From positions 7,812,001-7,876,000 of the forward strand of contig NZ_CP033073.1 of NCBI RefSeq assembly GCF_003675325.1: a stretch of DNA of 64,000 nt, read 5' to 3'. The notes beneath the pieces are model-generated. The model had not been told where the DNA came from. It did no database searches and saw only the letters and a list, made by a program, of their open reading frames with translations. Made by a program: the position numbers and the translations under genes. Positions 19,901 through 32,030 of this stretch are shown here, in pieces. Source of the DNA: Streptomyces dangxiongensis. Lineage in GTDB: Bacteria; Actinomycetota; Actinomycetes; Streptomycetales; Streptomycetaceae. Within the stretch, counting starts at the first letter, position 1. Every line of letters starts with the position of its first letter.

Positions 19901-20914
19901 CGAGGCACTGCTGAAGCGGGCACGGACGGCCGGGCCCGCCCAGGTCAACACCTCGACCCCGCGCGACCACACCGAGCTGACCCTCTATCACCTCTGGCGG
20001 CGGCTGCTGCTCCACGCCGACATCGGCATCCAGGACAACTTCTTCGACATCGGCGGGACGTCGATCTCCGCCATCAAGCTGGGCCCACGCCGTGCAGGAG
20101 GCGTTCGGCGAGCCGCTGCCCGTCCGCGACATCATGCTGCACCCGACCATCGAGGCGCTGGGCGGACGGCTGCGGCGGCGAGCCGCGGCCCAGTCCCCCC
20201 GGCAACCTCATCGCGTTCCGCGACGGCGACGGTTCCGGCCGCGTCGTCTGTGTCCACCCCGGCGGTGGTACGGCCTTCTGCTACCTGCCGCTGGCCAGGG
20301 CTCTGCCGGAGGACTGCGGTGTCTACGGCATCCAGTCCCCGGGGCTGAACCCCGGAGAAACCTTCCTGCCCACGGTCGAGGCCATGGCGGACGACTACCT
20401 GCGGCTCATCGAGCCACTGCTCGACGGGCCGCTGGTCCTCACCGGACTCTCCTTCGGCGGCCTGGTCGCCCACGAGATGGGACGCCGTCTGGCGCTGGCC
20501 GGGCACACCGGGCCGAGCGTGGTCCTCCTCGACACCCACGGCAGTGACGAGGACGCCCGGCGCGCCGAGATCGAACCGGTGGGGATGGCCGAGTTCCGCC
20601 AGAAGCTGGTCAAGTTCAACGGTATGTACCCCGGGATCGAGGACGAGCAGATCGAGCGGTACTTCCGGGTCTACAACCACAACCGGCTGGCCGCGCGCGC
20701 CTACCGGGCACCGTCCACGCCGGCCCGGCTGGTCCTGCTGCAGGCCACCCGGGGACTCGACGCCCCAGCGTCGCGCGCGGCCGGGGACTTCTGGCGCCGG
20801 CGTGCCGGCAACGGCCTCCGGGTGGAACGACTGGCCTGCGACCACTGGGAGATCCTGGAGCCCGCCGGCGTTTCGCGCGTGGCCGCGCTGCTCGCCTCCG
20901 AGCTGGCCCGATGA
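16971..20914 (+). CDS. NRPS C-A-PCP-TE, Phe-type A domain, two apparent frameshifts
   Basis: Removing one base from GGG at 20081-20083 and one from the C run 20195-20200 gives 1,313 residues. Domains: condensation (about 35-470, intact HHIMSDG), adenylation (about 490-970; [26 protein letters not shown]), carrier (GGTSIS, Ser about 1031) and thioesterase (about 1080-1313; CVHPGGG, then nucleophile GLSFGG). The pocket residues read D-A-W-T-V-A-A-V-C, essentially the phenylalanine code. GTG at 16971 follows GAGGGGAAG; the frame open upstream to 16335 is antisense to the other NRPS and is not coding. The condensation domain is N-terminal, so it may accept an acyl-CoA or an upstream carrier. The stop overlaps the next start (ATGA). 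Confidence 0.88.
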
Positions 20915-23900
20915 CCGGCGTCCCGTCGACCGGAGACCCGTCCGGTACCGGACGAACCACGGCCCGTCCGGCCGGGCGAGGCGCAACCGGCCGAGGCACA
21001 GCCGGGCAAGGCACAGAGGACATGATGGAAGCCACACCGACCGCAGAGACCGCACCGACAGCGCAGCCGGCCCGGACCGCACCGACCGCACCGGTCGCTT
21101 CCGGGGCGGCCGGCCTGGCCGAGAGCGTACTCGCCCAGGCCCGCCGCACCCCGGGCGCCGTCGCCGTCATCGACGGCGAACGGCACCTCGACTACGCCGC
21201 GCTCGACTCCGCCAGTGCCACCGTCGCCGACGCCCTGCGCCGCCGTGGCATACGGCCCGGCCAGGCGGTGGCGGTCTGCCTGCCACGGTCGTGGCAGCTC
21301 GTCTGCGCCATGCTCGGCGTCCTGCGTCTGGGCGCCGTGGTGGTCCCGCTCGACGCGCAGAGCCCGCCCGAACGGCGCGGTCACATCCTCACCGACGCGG
21401 CCACCGTGGCACTGATCCACGGCGAGACGGCACCCGAGGACCTGCCGGGCCGCGTGGCGCCGCTGGCGGTCGCGGCCCTCCTCGAAACCGCTCCGGCCAC
21501 CGCGGACGTACCCCCGCGGGCCGCCACCGCCGCCGCACCGGTCTCCTTCGTCTTCTACACGTCGGGCACCACCGGCCGGCCCAAGGGCGTCGAAGTGCGG
21601 GACGCCGGAATCCTGCGCCTGGCACGGCCCGGCTGGATCGAACTGCCCGAGGGCGCCCGCTACGCCTGCCTGTCCAACCCCGCGTTCGACGCCCTCAGCT
21701 TCGAGGTGTGGGTGCCCCTGCTGACCGGCGGCTGCTGCGTGATCCTCGACGACGAGGTGGTACAGACCCCCGACGTGCTGGCGGCCGAGCTGCTGCGCCG
21801 GCGCATCGACACGCTCTTCATGACCGTGGCGCTGTTCAACACGGTGGTCGACAGGGCTCCCGACTGCTTCACCGGAGTCCGCCGGGTACTGGTCGGCGGG
21901 GAGCAGCTCAACGCCCCGCTGATCCGCCGCTGGTACCGGGACAACCCGGCCGCCCCCACCCGGCTCCACAACGTGTACGGCCCCACCGAGGCCACCACCT
22001 TCGCCCTGTGCCACCCGATCCCCCGCGACGCCGGCCGGGACGTCGTGCCCATCGGCCGGACCCTGCCGGGTACCGAGGCGCTCGTGGTGGCCGACGGCGC
22101 ACGACCGGCCGGGACCGGCGAGCTGGGCGAACTCCTCCTCGCCGGAGAGGCGCTGGCGGCCGGCTACCGCAACCTGCCGGACGAGACCGCACGCCGCTTC
22201 GTCCGGCTCCCCTGGCACGACGGAGGGCGCGCCCGGTACCACCGCACCGGCGACCTGGTGAGGCGCGGCGCCGACGGCCTCATCGAGTACGTGGGACGCG
22301 CCGACCGCCAGGTGAAGGTGCGCGGCTTCCGCATCGAACCGGGTGAGCTGGAGCGGCACATCCTGTCCCATCCGGCGGTCCGGCAGACGTACGTCTGCAC
22401 GCGCCGTGACGAGACCCAGGGCGTCAACGAACTGCTGGCCTTCCTGGTGCCCGGGGCCGGCCTCACGTTCGACGACTTCGACCGTCACCTGGCCGCCGGC
22501 CTGCCGCCGTACATGCGCCCGCACCGGATCCACCTGGTCGGCGAACTGCCGCTCAACGCCAACGGGAAGGTCGATCAGGCCGCCCTGCTGCGGCGCGACG
22601 ACGACGAGCCCTGGCGCCGCGCCGAGGCCACGGCGCCGGAAGCCGCCGCCACCGAGTGGCAGCGCGGGATCCTCGAACTGGCGGGCCAGGTACTGGGGGT
22701 GCCGGGGCTGCGCCTGGACGACCGCTGGATCGCCAGCGGCGGCGACTCGCTCAAGGCCCTGCGCCTGCGCTTCGAGGTGCGGCGGCGCTGGGGCTGCGAA
22801 CTGCCGCAGCGCCTGGTCCTGCGGGCGGACCTCGCGGAACTGGCCGCAGCCGTCCGGGCCGGACGCGCCACGGACCACTCGCCCTATCCGGCGGCCCCCG
22901 CCCCGGGGGACGCCCGCTCCGCGCCGGCCACCTCCGAGCAGCAGCGGCTGTGGCTGCTGCACCAGCAGGACCCCCGGTCGTCCGCCTACAACGTAGGGCT
23001 GTCCTTCCGGATACGCGGCACCGTCGACAGCGCGGCACTGCGCCGTGCGCTGCAGCGGCTGGTGGCGCGCCATCCGGCGCCGCGCACCGCGTTCGAAGCC
23101 ACCGCCGGGGGACTGCGCCAGGTGGTGGGGGAGCCGTACGACCCGTGGACGGAGCCGCCCGCGGACCTGGGCGGCGACGAGAAGAGCCGGCGCGACCACG
23201 CCGACCGCTTCTTCGCCACGCCGTTCGACCTGACCCGGCCACGACTGCTGCGGGCGAGCTGGCTGGCGGAGGACGACGGCGGCGCACTGCTGCTGCACCT
23301 GCACCACATCGCGGTCGACGGCTGGTCGCTCAACGTGCTTCTCCGGGAGCTGTCACAGGAGTACGCGGCCGTGTCGCACGGGGACGGGGCAGCCCCGCCG
23401 GCCGCGCCGACGCCGCTCGACTTCGCCGCCTGGCAGACCGACTGGTTCAGCCGGCCGGGATACCTGACGCAGCGCGCCGAACTCCGGGCCCACTACGACG
23501 CGGCGGAGCAGGAGAAGGAACACGCGGCGATGGCGGCACCGCCGGAACCGGTCCGCCGCGCGGCCCGCGAGGGCCGCCTGCTGCGCACGTCCCTCGACGC
23601 GGTACGCCGCACCACCCTGGACAGGCTCTGCTCCGAACTCGGACTGACCCGCTTCCAGCTCCTGCTGGGCGTCTTCGCATGGAGCCTGTACGGCGTCACC
23701 GGCCGCTCCCGGCTGCGGGTCGCGAGCCCCGTCGCCAACCGTCCCGTGCAGGCGTTCGAAGCCAGCGTCGGCATGTTCGCCAACACCGTGCTGCTGCCCA
23801 CGCGGGTCGAGCCCCGCCGGTCCCTGCGCGCCGAGCTGCTGCGTCACGGCACCGCCGCACAGGCCGTACTGGACCGGCAGGACGTGGCCCTGGCTGACGT

Positions 23901-26900
23901 ACTGGCCGACCGGGACGCCGGCGCCGGCGGCACGCCGTTCGACTTCCTGTTCGTCCTGGAGAACACCGACTTCTCCGCGCTGGCGCTGCCGGGCTGCGAC
24001 ACCCGCCCCGAATGGTCCGCCCCGGCCCACGCCAAGTGCCCGCTGACGCTGTCCGTGGTCGAGCACGAGGACGGTTTCGACTGCCTCTGGGAGTACGCGG
24101 AGGGCCACTTCACCGCTCCCGAGGTGCAGGCGACGGCCGACCTCTTCCGCAGCGGGCTGGACCGGCTGGCCGAGGACCGGGACACCACCGTCGCGCACCT
24201 GGTGGCCCCCTACCGCCAGAGCCTTCCCGACCCCGGGCGCGGCACCCCGGCGGAGCCGGCCTGCGCCACGGTGGCCGAGGCCTTCGCCCGTCAGGTCCGC
24301 CGGACACCCACCGCGCCCGCGCTCGCGGCCGGTGACCGTACCCTCAGCTACGCCCTGCTCGACGTCCATGCCGCGGCGCTGGCCGCGGAACTCCTGGAGC
24401 GGTTCCCCGTGCCGCCGGAAGACGACCGTCCGCGCAGCATCGCACTCCACCTCGAACCGTCGGTCGAACATGTGGTGGCGCTGCTCGCGCTGGCCCGCCT
24501 CAACATCACCGTCGTGCCGCTCGACCCCGCTTATCCACCGGCCGTACTGCGTCAGATACTGGACCAGGCGGAGCCGCTGTGCGTCCTCGTCCCACCGGGC
24601 GGCGAGGCCGCACTCGACGCGATCGCCCCGCCGGACCTGCACCGTAGTCCGGTCACCCTGTCGACCGCCCCCGCGCCCGCGCTGCCGCCGCACGAGGGCC
24701 GACGGCCGCTGTACACCCTTTTCACCTCCGGCTCCACCGGCACCCCCAAAGGCGTGCAGGTGTCCGACCGCACCTTGTGCAACCTCCTGCAGTGGCAGAG
24801 CGAATCCGGGGGACTGTCCGCGCCCGCCGTCACCCAGCAGTTCTCCATGCTGTCCTTCGACGTGTCCTTCCAGGAGATCTTCGGCACCCTGTGCGGCGGC
24901 GGCTGTCTGCACCTGGCCCGGCCCGGCTGGCGGCAGGACGCCCCGGCGCTGCTCGCCCAGCTCGAGTCGGCCGGCGTGGAACGCGTCTTCATGCCCTACG
25001 TCGCGCTGCAACTCCTCGCGGAACACGCCGTCCACCTCGGCCGCTACCCCTCGCGGCTGCGCGAGGTGATCACCGCGGGCGAGCAGTTGCTGTGCACGGA
25101 CGCCATCCGCCGGTGGTTCGCCGGGATGCCCGGCGCACGCCTGTTCAACCACTACGGCCCGACCGAGACCCATGTCGTCAGCGCGCTCCGCCTCGACGGC
25201 GACCCCGCGCACTGGCCGGAACGCCCGGCCATCGGCCTCCCCGTGGCCAACGCCCGGCTGCGTGTGGTCGACGAGGCCGACCAGGTCGTCCCGCCGGGCT
25301 GCCCCGGCCGGCTGCTGATCGGCGGGCCGATGGTCGCCCGCTGCTACCTGGGCGACGCGGAACTCAACCGGAGCCGCTTCGTGGAACTGCCCGGCGCCGG
25401 GCTGTTCTACCGCACGGGCGACCAGGCCCGCTTCGACCACGAGGGGCTGCTGCACTACCTCGGCCGCGACGACCAGCAGATCAAACTGAGCGGCCACCGG
25501 CTGGAACTCGGCCAGGTCGAGGCCGCGCTGCTGCGGCACCCCGCGATCGTCAACGCCGTCGTCGTGCTGGACGGCGACCAGTTGGCGGCCTGTCTGCAGT
25601 GCCGCGACGAGTGCCCCTCACCGGAGGAACTGGCGAGCCACCTGGCACCCCTGCTGCCGCCCCACGCACGGATCCACCGCTTCCGCCTGCTGGAGACGCT
25701 GCCGCGCACCCCCAGCGGCAAGCTGGACCGCCGCCGGGCGCTGGCCGCCCCCGGCAAGGAGCTGAACCCGCGCCCCGCCCCCGCGCCCCGCCTGTCCCCG
25801 CTGGAGGTCCGGCTCACCGCCCTGTTCGAGGCGGTGACCGGCACACCGGTCCAGCCCGACCAGCGCTTCTTCGACGCGGGAGCCTCCAGCCTCGACCTGA
25901 TGCGCTTCCACCTGCGCTGCACCACGGAACACCGGCTGCCGCTGACCATCCCCGACCTGTTCGAGCATGTCACCATCCGCCGCCTGGCCCGCTTCCTGGA
26001 AGGACGGCCGGCCACGGCGGGCCTGCCCACCGCCGCCCCCGCGACCGTGCCCGGGACCCCGGCGGCCGACGAGCCCGTCGCCGTCGTCGGCATGGCGGTA
26101 CGGCTCCCCGGCGCCGACGACCTGGCCTCCTTCTGGGAGATGGTGCGCAGCGGCCGTCGCGGCACCGAGCACTTCGACGCGGCGGACGGCCTGGTCGGCG
26201 CCCGCAGCCAGATGGCCGGTCTGCTCGCCTTCGACCCGGAGCACTTCGGCATCAGCCGACGCGACGCGCGCCTCATGGACCCGCAACAGCGCCACCTGCT
26301 GATGGCCTGTGTCCAGGCGCTGGCCCACGCCGGTGTCGCCGACCCGGCCGGGCGGCACATCGGACTGGTCGCGTCCTGCGGTGAGAACACCTACTTCCAG
26401 TCCATGCTCCGCGAGGCCGACCCGGCCGACCTGCCCGACGACTTCCAGCTCGCCCTGCACCACGACAAGGACTTCCTCGCCACCAAGGCGGCCTACCACC
26501 TGGGCCTGACCGGACCGGCGTTCACCGTGCAGGCCGCGTGTGCCAGCTCGCTGGTGGCCGTGCACCTCGCGGCCGGCCTGCTGCGCCAGGGCGACGCCGA
26601 GGTGATGCTCGCCGGCGGAGTGCTCGCCGACCCGCGGCTGACCGACGGCTACACCTACCAGCCCCAGCACATCTTCTCCCGGGACGGACACTGCCGGCCG
26701 TTCAGCGACGACGCCGACGGCACCATCGGTGCCAGCGGCGTCGGCGTGGTGGTGCTGAAACCCCTGCGGCTCGCGCAGCGCGACGGCGACACCGTCCACG
26801 CGGTGATCACCGGCTCGGCCGTCAACAACGACGGTGCCGGCAAACTCGGTTACAGCGCCCCCTCGCTGGCCGGACAGCGCGAGGTGATCCGCGCCGCCCT

Positions 26901-29900
26901 GCGCCGCGCCGGCCGGAGCGGTGCCGACGTCGGCTATGTCGAGGCGCACGGCACCGGAACCCAGCTCGGCGACCCGGTCGAGGTGGGCGCGCTGCGCCAG
27001 GCTCTGGACCTGGGCGCGACGGACAGTTGCGCGCTGACGTCGGTGAAGAGCCAGATCGGCCATCTGGGCGCCGCCGCGGGAGTGGTCGGACTGGTGCGGG
27101 CCGCCCTCGCGGTCCGGCACGGCGTGATCCCGCCCAACGTCGGCTTCCGGCGCGTCAATCCCCGCATCGGCGACGTGACGCCGTTCCACATCCCCGCCGA
27201 TGCCCGGCCGTGGCCGGCGGACCGGCCGCGGGTGGCGGCCGTGAGCAGCTTCGGCATCGGCGGCACCAACGCCCACCTGCTGCTGGAGCAGGGGCAGACG
27301 CCGGCCACACCGCCCACCGCCCCGCCCTGCCTGATGCTGTCCGCCAGCAGTGCGGAGAGCCTGCGCACCGACGCCTCCCGCATCGCCGACTACCTCCAGG
27401 CCCGGCCCGAGGCCTATGACCAGGTGCTGCGGCATCTCCAGGCCGGCCGGCCCCCGCACCGGTGGCGGACGGCGGCCGTCTGCCCCGACGCCGCCGCCGC
27501 GGTCGCCTGGCTGCGTACGGCGGCCGGCGTGGAGGCGGCCCCGGGCGAGGGGAGCCTCGCCGCCGCGGACCGTACCGCCCAGGAGCTGGCCGACGCCTGG
27601 CTGGCCGGGCGGACGATCCACTGGCCGGCCGGGCCGGCGCAGGCGCCCTGGGACTTCCCGCCGCCCGCGTTCCGGCTGACCGACCACGACTTCGAGCGCG
27701 CCGCGTCCGCATCCGGACCGGCGGCCCCGGACGGGTGGCCGCAGCGGCTGCCCGAAGCCGAGTGGCTCCACCAGCCGCACTGGGTACGGCTGCGCCGGGC
27801 CCTGCCCGCCGGCCCCGACACGCCCACCCGCGGCCTGCTGGTCGTGATGACGGCCGAGCCGCTGCCCGAGGCCGCGGTACGGCCCCTGCGGGCGGCCTAC
27901 AGCAGGGTGGTACGGGTCGGCGCGGCGGACGCCTTCGCCCAGCTCGCGGACGACCTCTACCAGGTCGACCCGGCCGACCCCGACTCGCTGGACCGGCTCC
28001 TCGACGCGCTGGCCGACGAAGCCCGGACGGGCGTCGACTGGCTGCACGCCCTGCCGCTGTCGGTCGACGGACCGGTGGGCGAGGAGTCGCTCACCCGCGC
28101 CCGCTGGGCCTGCCTCGACACCCCTGCCGCACTGATCCGGGCGCTGGCCGGCAGGACGGATACGGGACCGCTGCGCACCCTGTGGCTCTCGCACCGGGCC
28201 CAGCCCGTCGAGGGCGACGTGGACCGGCCGGAACTCGGCCTCCTGGCCGGCGCCTGCGAGGTGGCACCCCAGGAGAGCGCCGTCGCCGGCCGCTGGCTCG
28301 ACCTGCCCGGAGCCGGCCTCGCCGACTGGGCACCGCTGCTGGCACCGGTGCTGGCGGAGCCGCAGCCCTCCGCCCCGGAGCAGCGCCGGCTGGCGCTCCG
28401 GCAGGGCTACTGGTGGCAGCCGACGCTGCTGCCGGTCACCGCGGCCCCCGCGGACGCACCCGCGGCCCTGATCGCCGACCACGGCGTCCACCTGATCCTG
28501 GGCGGCACGGGCGGCATCGGCGGCACCATCGCGGCCTGGCTGCTGGAGCGGACCGACTGCCGGGTGATCCTGGTGGCCCGCCGGCCGTCCCTGCCGGCCG
28601 GCCTGGCGCCCTGGGCGGACCGCGTCCAGATGGTGGAGGCCGACCTGGCCGAGCAACCGCCCCAAGCGGTGCTGGCTCTGATCGAGCGGTACGCCGACCG
28701 GCTGGACGGCGTGGTCCACGCCGCCGGCGTGGCGGCCGGGAGCCTGATCGTCCGGCGCGACGCCGCCGAGATGCGACGGGTCACCGCGGCCAAGCTGAAC
28801 GGCGCCCTGCTGGTCGAATCGCTGATCCAGCGCCACCGGCCGGCGTTCGCCGTGTACTGCTCGTCCATGGCGGCCCTGTACGGCGGCGTCGGGCAGCTCG
28901 ACTACGCCGCGGCGGGCGGTCTGCTGGACGGCTTCGCCCGCCACCGGGCCACCCCGGCGGAGACCACGCTGCGGCTCGGCATCGACTGGGACATCTGGAA
29001 GGAGGTCGGCATGGCCCGCGAGGCCCTGCGGTCGGACGCCCGCCACCAGGCGCACCTGGCGACGGGCCTCGGAGTCGCCGAGGGCCGCCGCGTGTTCGAA
29101 CGGGCCCTGCGGCTGCAACTGCCGCACCTGCTCGTGTCCACGACCGCGCCGGCGCAGACCCGCTGTTTCTACGAGGCCCCCGCCGGAGCATCCGTCCCCG
29201 CACCGGAGGAGGCCGTGGCCCGCCACGCGGAGACCGCCCGGCCCGCCGAACGGCTCGCCGAGCACCTGTGCCGCTGGCTGGGCGTGGAGGAGCTGGACCC
29301 GGACGCGTCCCTGTACGACCTGGGCGCGGACTCGCTGACCCTGCTCGACCTGATCAGCGAGGTGAAACGGCTCTTCGGCATCGATCTCGAACTGTCCCGA
29401 CTGAGCCATCGGGTGAGCCTGACGGAGGTGCTGACGCGGCTCGGCGCGTCGGCACACCCCGGTCCGGAGAGCGGGGAACAGGTGCCTGTGGAGGTGTGGC
29501 AGGAGGGCGAGGGACGCGACCTGCTGTGCCTGGTCCACCCGGTCGGCGGTGACATCCAGGCGTACCGCGCACTGGTGTCGTCGCTCGATCCACGGCTCAC
29601 CGTCTGCCTGATCGCCGACCCCGCCCTGCGACGGCCCGGCCCCGAATGGCCGGTGGAGGAACGGGCCCGGCACTACCACGCCGCGCTGCGGCAGCGCTTC
29701 CCGCACGGCGAGTGGCGTCTGCACCTGGCGGGCTGGTCCTTCGGCGCCTGGGTGGCGCTCGCGATGGCCGCCGAGGCGGAGGCGGTCGGCCGGCCGGCCG
29801 ACGGCCTCTTCCTCATCGACCCGCCTCCACCCGGATCCGGGCGGCGCTTGCGGGACTACGACGAGGCCCACATCGAGGCGGTCTTCGCCCACGAGCTGGG

Positions 29901-30235
29901 CACGACCGCGGACGCGGCGGCGGGTGGAGCGAAGGACTACGCCGAACGGCTGGCGCGCCGCTGCCGGGCCAACCTCGCCGGCATGGCCCGGTACGAACCG
30001 CCGCGCCTGTCCGGCACGCCCAGCCGGCTCTGGCTGGCGGCCCGCCCCGTGGCCGGACTGAGCACGCCGGGCTCCCCCCGAGGAGCAGCTACGCCTGTGG
30101 CGGGCACACCTGCCCCGGCCGGCGCACTGCCGGGTGCTGGACACCGACCACTACGGCATCGTCCGGCCGCCCCAGGTGGGGACGGTGGCCGAGGAGATCA
30201 ACGAGGCCTCGTCGTCCGTCCCCGGAAATCGTTGA
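20911..30235 (+). CDS. Hybrid NRPS-PKS A-PCP-C-A-PCP-KS-KR-ACP-TE without AT domain
   Basis: About 3,107 residues once a surplus base in the C run 30074-30079 is removed. Domains by residue: A1 60-560 (pocket D-A-F-F-L-G-V-T-F, Val/Ile-like), PCP1 (Ser 613), C 670-1090 (HHIAVDG), A2 1120-1615 (D-V-Q-F-I-A-H-V-V, the proline code), PCP2 (Ser 1660), KS 1720-2130 (Cys 1877, EAHGTGT, KSQIGHLG), KR 2520-2720 (GGTGGIG, Ser and Tyr in CSSMAALYGG...DYAAAGG), ACP (GADSL, Ser 2808), TE (GWSFG, Ser 2943). No acyltransferase lies between KS and KR, so malonate must be loaded in trans. The product arm would be a Val/Ile-Pro unit extended by malonate and reduced to a beta-hydroxy-gamma-amino acid, as in detoxinine. 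Internal ATGs at 21022/21025 behind AGAGG are alternative starts. Confidence 0.92.
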
Positions 30236-30270
30236 CGCATCCCCCCCGGAAGAAACCCGAGACCACCGCC

Positions 30271-31326
30271 GTGCAGCCGAAAGACACGCCGTACCAGTCC
30301 CTGCCGCCCCGCTCCTTCTGGCGCTCCGCCGTGGCCGAGCCGGATCCCTCCGCCATCGCGGACCTGTGGACCCCCACGTCCTCCCTCGGACAGGACGAGC
30401 CCGTCCTCACCGCCGGCTCCTGCTTCGCGCGCCACATCGGTCCCGCGCTGCTCGGCCGCGGCATGAACTGGCGTGACACCGAGCCCGCGCCGCCGGGACT
30501 CACCCAGGCCGAGCGCCGTTCCCGCCAGTACGGCGTGTTCTCGTTCCGCACCGGCAACATCTACACCGCCGCCACGCTCCGGCAGTGGCTGTCCTGGGCG
30601 CAGGGCGAGTCCGCCCCGCCCGACGAGGTCTGGTGTGCGGACGGAGGCTTCTTCGACCCGTTCCGCCCGTCGGTCGAACCCGAGGGGTACGACTCGGCGG
30701 AGGCGATGCTGGCCGCGCGCCGGACGACCCTGGACGCCATCAGCGGCGCCCTCGCCGCAGCCGGCTGCCTGATCTTCACGCTGGGTCTGACCGAGGCGTG
30801 GGAGAACCGGTCCACCGGCGCCGTCTACCCGGTCTGCCCCGGCACCGTCCGCGGCACCTTCGACCCCGCGCACCACGTCTTCCGCAACTTCACCTTCAGC
30901 GAGGTGTACCGCGACCTGTCGGCCGCGCTCGCGCTCGCCCGCGCCGCCAACCCGGCTCTGCGCGTCGTGCTCACCGTCTCGCCCGTACCGCTGACCGCCA
31001 CCGCCACCGGCGGTCACGCGCTCACCGCCACCACGTACTCCAAGTCCGTGCTGCGGGCCGTCGCCGGACAACTGGCCCAGGAACACGACCACATCGACTA
31101 CTTCCCCGCGTACGAGATCATCACCGGCTTCCCCTTCAAGGCGGCGTTCTTCGAGCCGAACCTGCGGACCGTCACACCGGACGGCATCGCCTTCGCCATG
31201 CGCCACTTCTTCGGCGCAGTCGTCCGGCGCCCCGGCGAACCGCGCCCGGGACCCGGCGCCGGGTCCCACCACGGAGAGGACGTCTGGTGCGATGACGCCG
31301 TACTCGACTACTACAACCCCCGCTAG
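30271..31326 (+). CDS. GSCFA-domain protein
   Basis: 351 residues from a GTG at 30271, starting 35 nt after the corrected stop of the hybrid synthase. In the raw sequence it appears fused to the synthase, which I attribute to the frameshift near 30076. It contains the family-naming motif AGSCFARHI near residue 50 and the downstream conserved segments LGLTEAWEN, VYPVCPGTV, LTVSPVPL and TTYSKSVLR. GSCFA proteins belong to the SGNH/GDSL-like esterase group, and the motif Ser is the presumed nucleophile. Its natural reaction is unknown to me; acyl transfer to, or release from, the peptide product is possible. The last 35 bases overlap the next gene. Confidence 0.85.
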   Translation: MQPKDTPYQSLPPRSFWRSAVAEPDPSAIADLWTPTSSLGQDEPVLTAGSCFARHIGPALLGRGMNWRDTEPAPPGLTQAERRSRQYGVFSFRTGNIYTAATLRQWLSWAQGESAPPDEVWCADGGFFDPFRPSVEPEGYDSAEAMLAARRTTLDAISGALAAAGCLIFTLGLTEAWENRSTGAVYPVCPGTVRGTFDPAHHVFRNFTFSEVYRDLSAALALARAANPALRVVLTVSPVPLTATATGGHALTATTYSKSVLRAVAGQLAQEHDHIDYFPAYEIITGFPFKAAFFEPNLRTVTPDGIAFAMRHFFGAVVRRPGEPRPGPGAGSHHGEDVWCDDAVLDYYNPR

Positions 31327-31981
31327 GTTCCTGCTGCTGGGCGACTCGCACGCCGGCCCGATCGGCCGGGCGGCGCGGGAGGCGGGCATCCCCTTCCACG
31401 GGGGGCCGATCGGGGCCGGACGCGAGTTCACCGCCGAGTTCTTCGACGACCGGCAGGACGACATCGTGTTCCACAAGACCGAGGCCGACCGGTACTACCG
31501 CCGCTTCCTGGCCGAGCTGGGCGTCGCGGGCCTCGGCGCGCTGACCGTCCCCCTGGTGTCGACCCTCGGTTTCAGCGCCCACTTCGTCGCCACCGCGGAG
31601 AACTGGAAGGTCTACCGGGTACGCGGCGACTTCCCGCCGGGCTTCCTCGCGAGCCGGATGTTCGACGACATCGTCCTCGCCATGTGCCGCGGAGCACTGG
31701 CCTTCTACCGCAAGACAGGACGACTCGGCCTGCGCACCCTCGCGGTGATGCCGCCGCAACGGGTGCCGGGCCACGCCGACGCCGCGGTCTTCAGGGCCGC
31801 GCAGGACACCGTCCGCCGCGCCCTCGTCCCGCTCGGCGTCGAGATCGTCGACCTGCGTGAGCGCGCCACCGACGCCACGGGCTTCCAGCGCCCCGAACTG
31901 TGCGAGCCCGACGACACCATCCACGGGAATCTCGCCTTCGGCCGGATGATCCTGGCCGACCTGCTGGCACGCGGGCTGTGA
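31292..31981 (+). CDS. SGNH-type hydrolase or acyltransferase
   Basis: 229 residues. The N-terminal block FLLLGDSHAGP carries the GDS catalytic serine. The C-terminal TIHGNLAFGRMILADLL gives the His (with a nearby Asp in PDDT) expected of SGNH enzymes. No signal peptide is seen, so it should act in the cytoplasm. It overlaps the GSCFA gene by 35 bases, so the two related proteins are probably made together. An O-acylation or deacylation tailoring step on the peptide-polyketide is inferred from position only. Confidence 0.75.
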   Translation: MTPYSTTTTPARFLLLGDSHAGPIGRAAREAGIPFHGGPIGAGREFTAEFFDDRQDDIVFHKTEADRYYRRFLAELGVAGLGALTVPLVSTLGFSAHFVATAENWKVYRVRGDFPPGFLASRMFDDIVLAMCRGALAFYRKTGRLGLRTLAVMPPQRVPGHADAAVFRAAQDTVRRALVPLGVEIVDLRERATDATGFQRPELCEPDDTIHGNLAFGRMILADLLARGL

Positions 31982-32030
31982 CACCGCGCCGCTGCCGGAC
32001 ACCCACGACACGACGACGCGGAAGGAAGCC

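Noticed and set aside
25618..30144. Open frame of about 1,500 codons on the minus strand opposite the hybrid synthase
   Set aside because: Antisense shadow of a high-GC gene: no domain resemblance, biased composition (Gln, Arg, Gly, Val), and the plus strand carries clear NRPS/PKS motifs.
20911..31326. Apparent single protein fusing the synthase to the GSCFA domain
   Set aside because: A one-base shift in the C run at 30074-30079 explains the read-through. In the corrected frame the thioesterase ends normally at 30235, and the GSCFA protein has its own GTG start.
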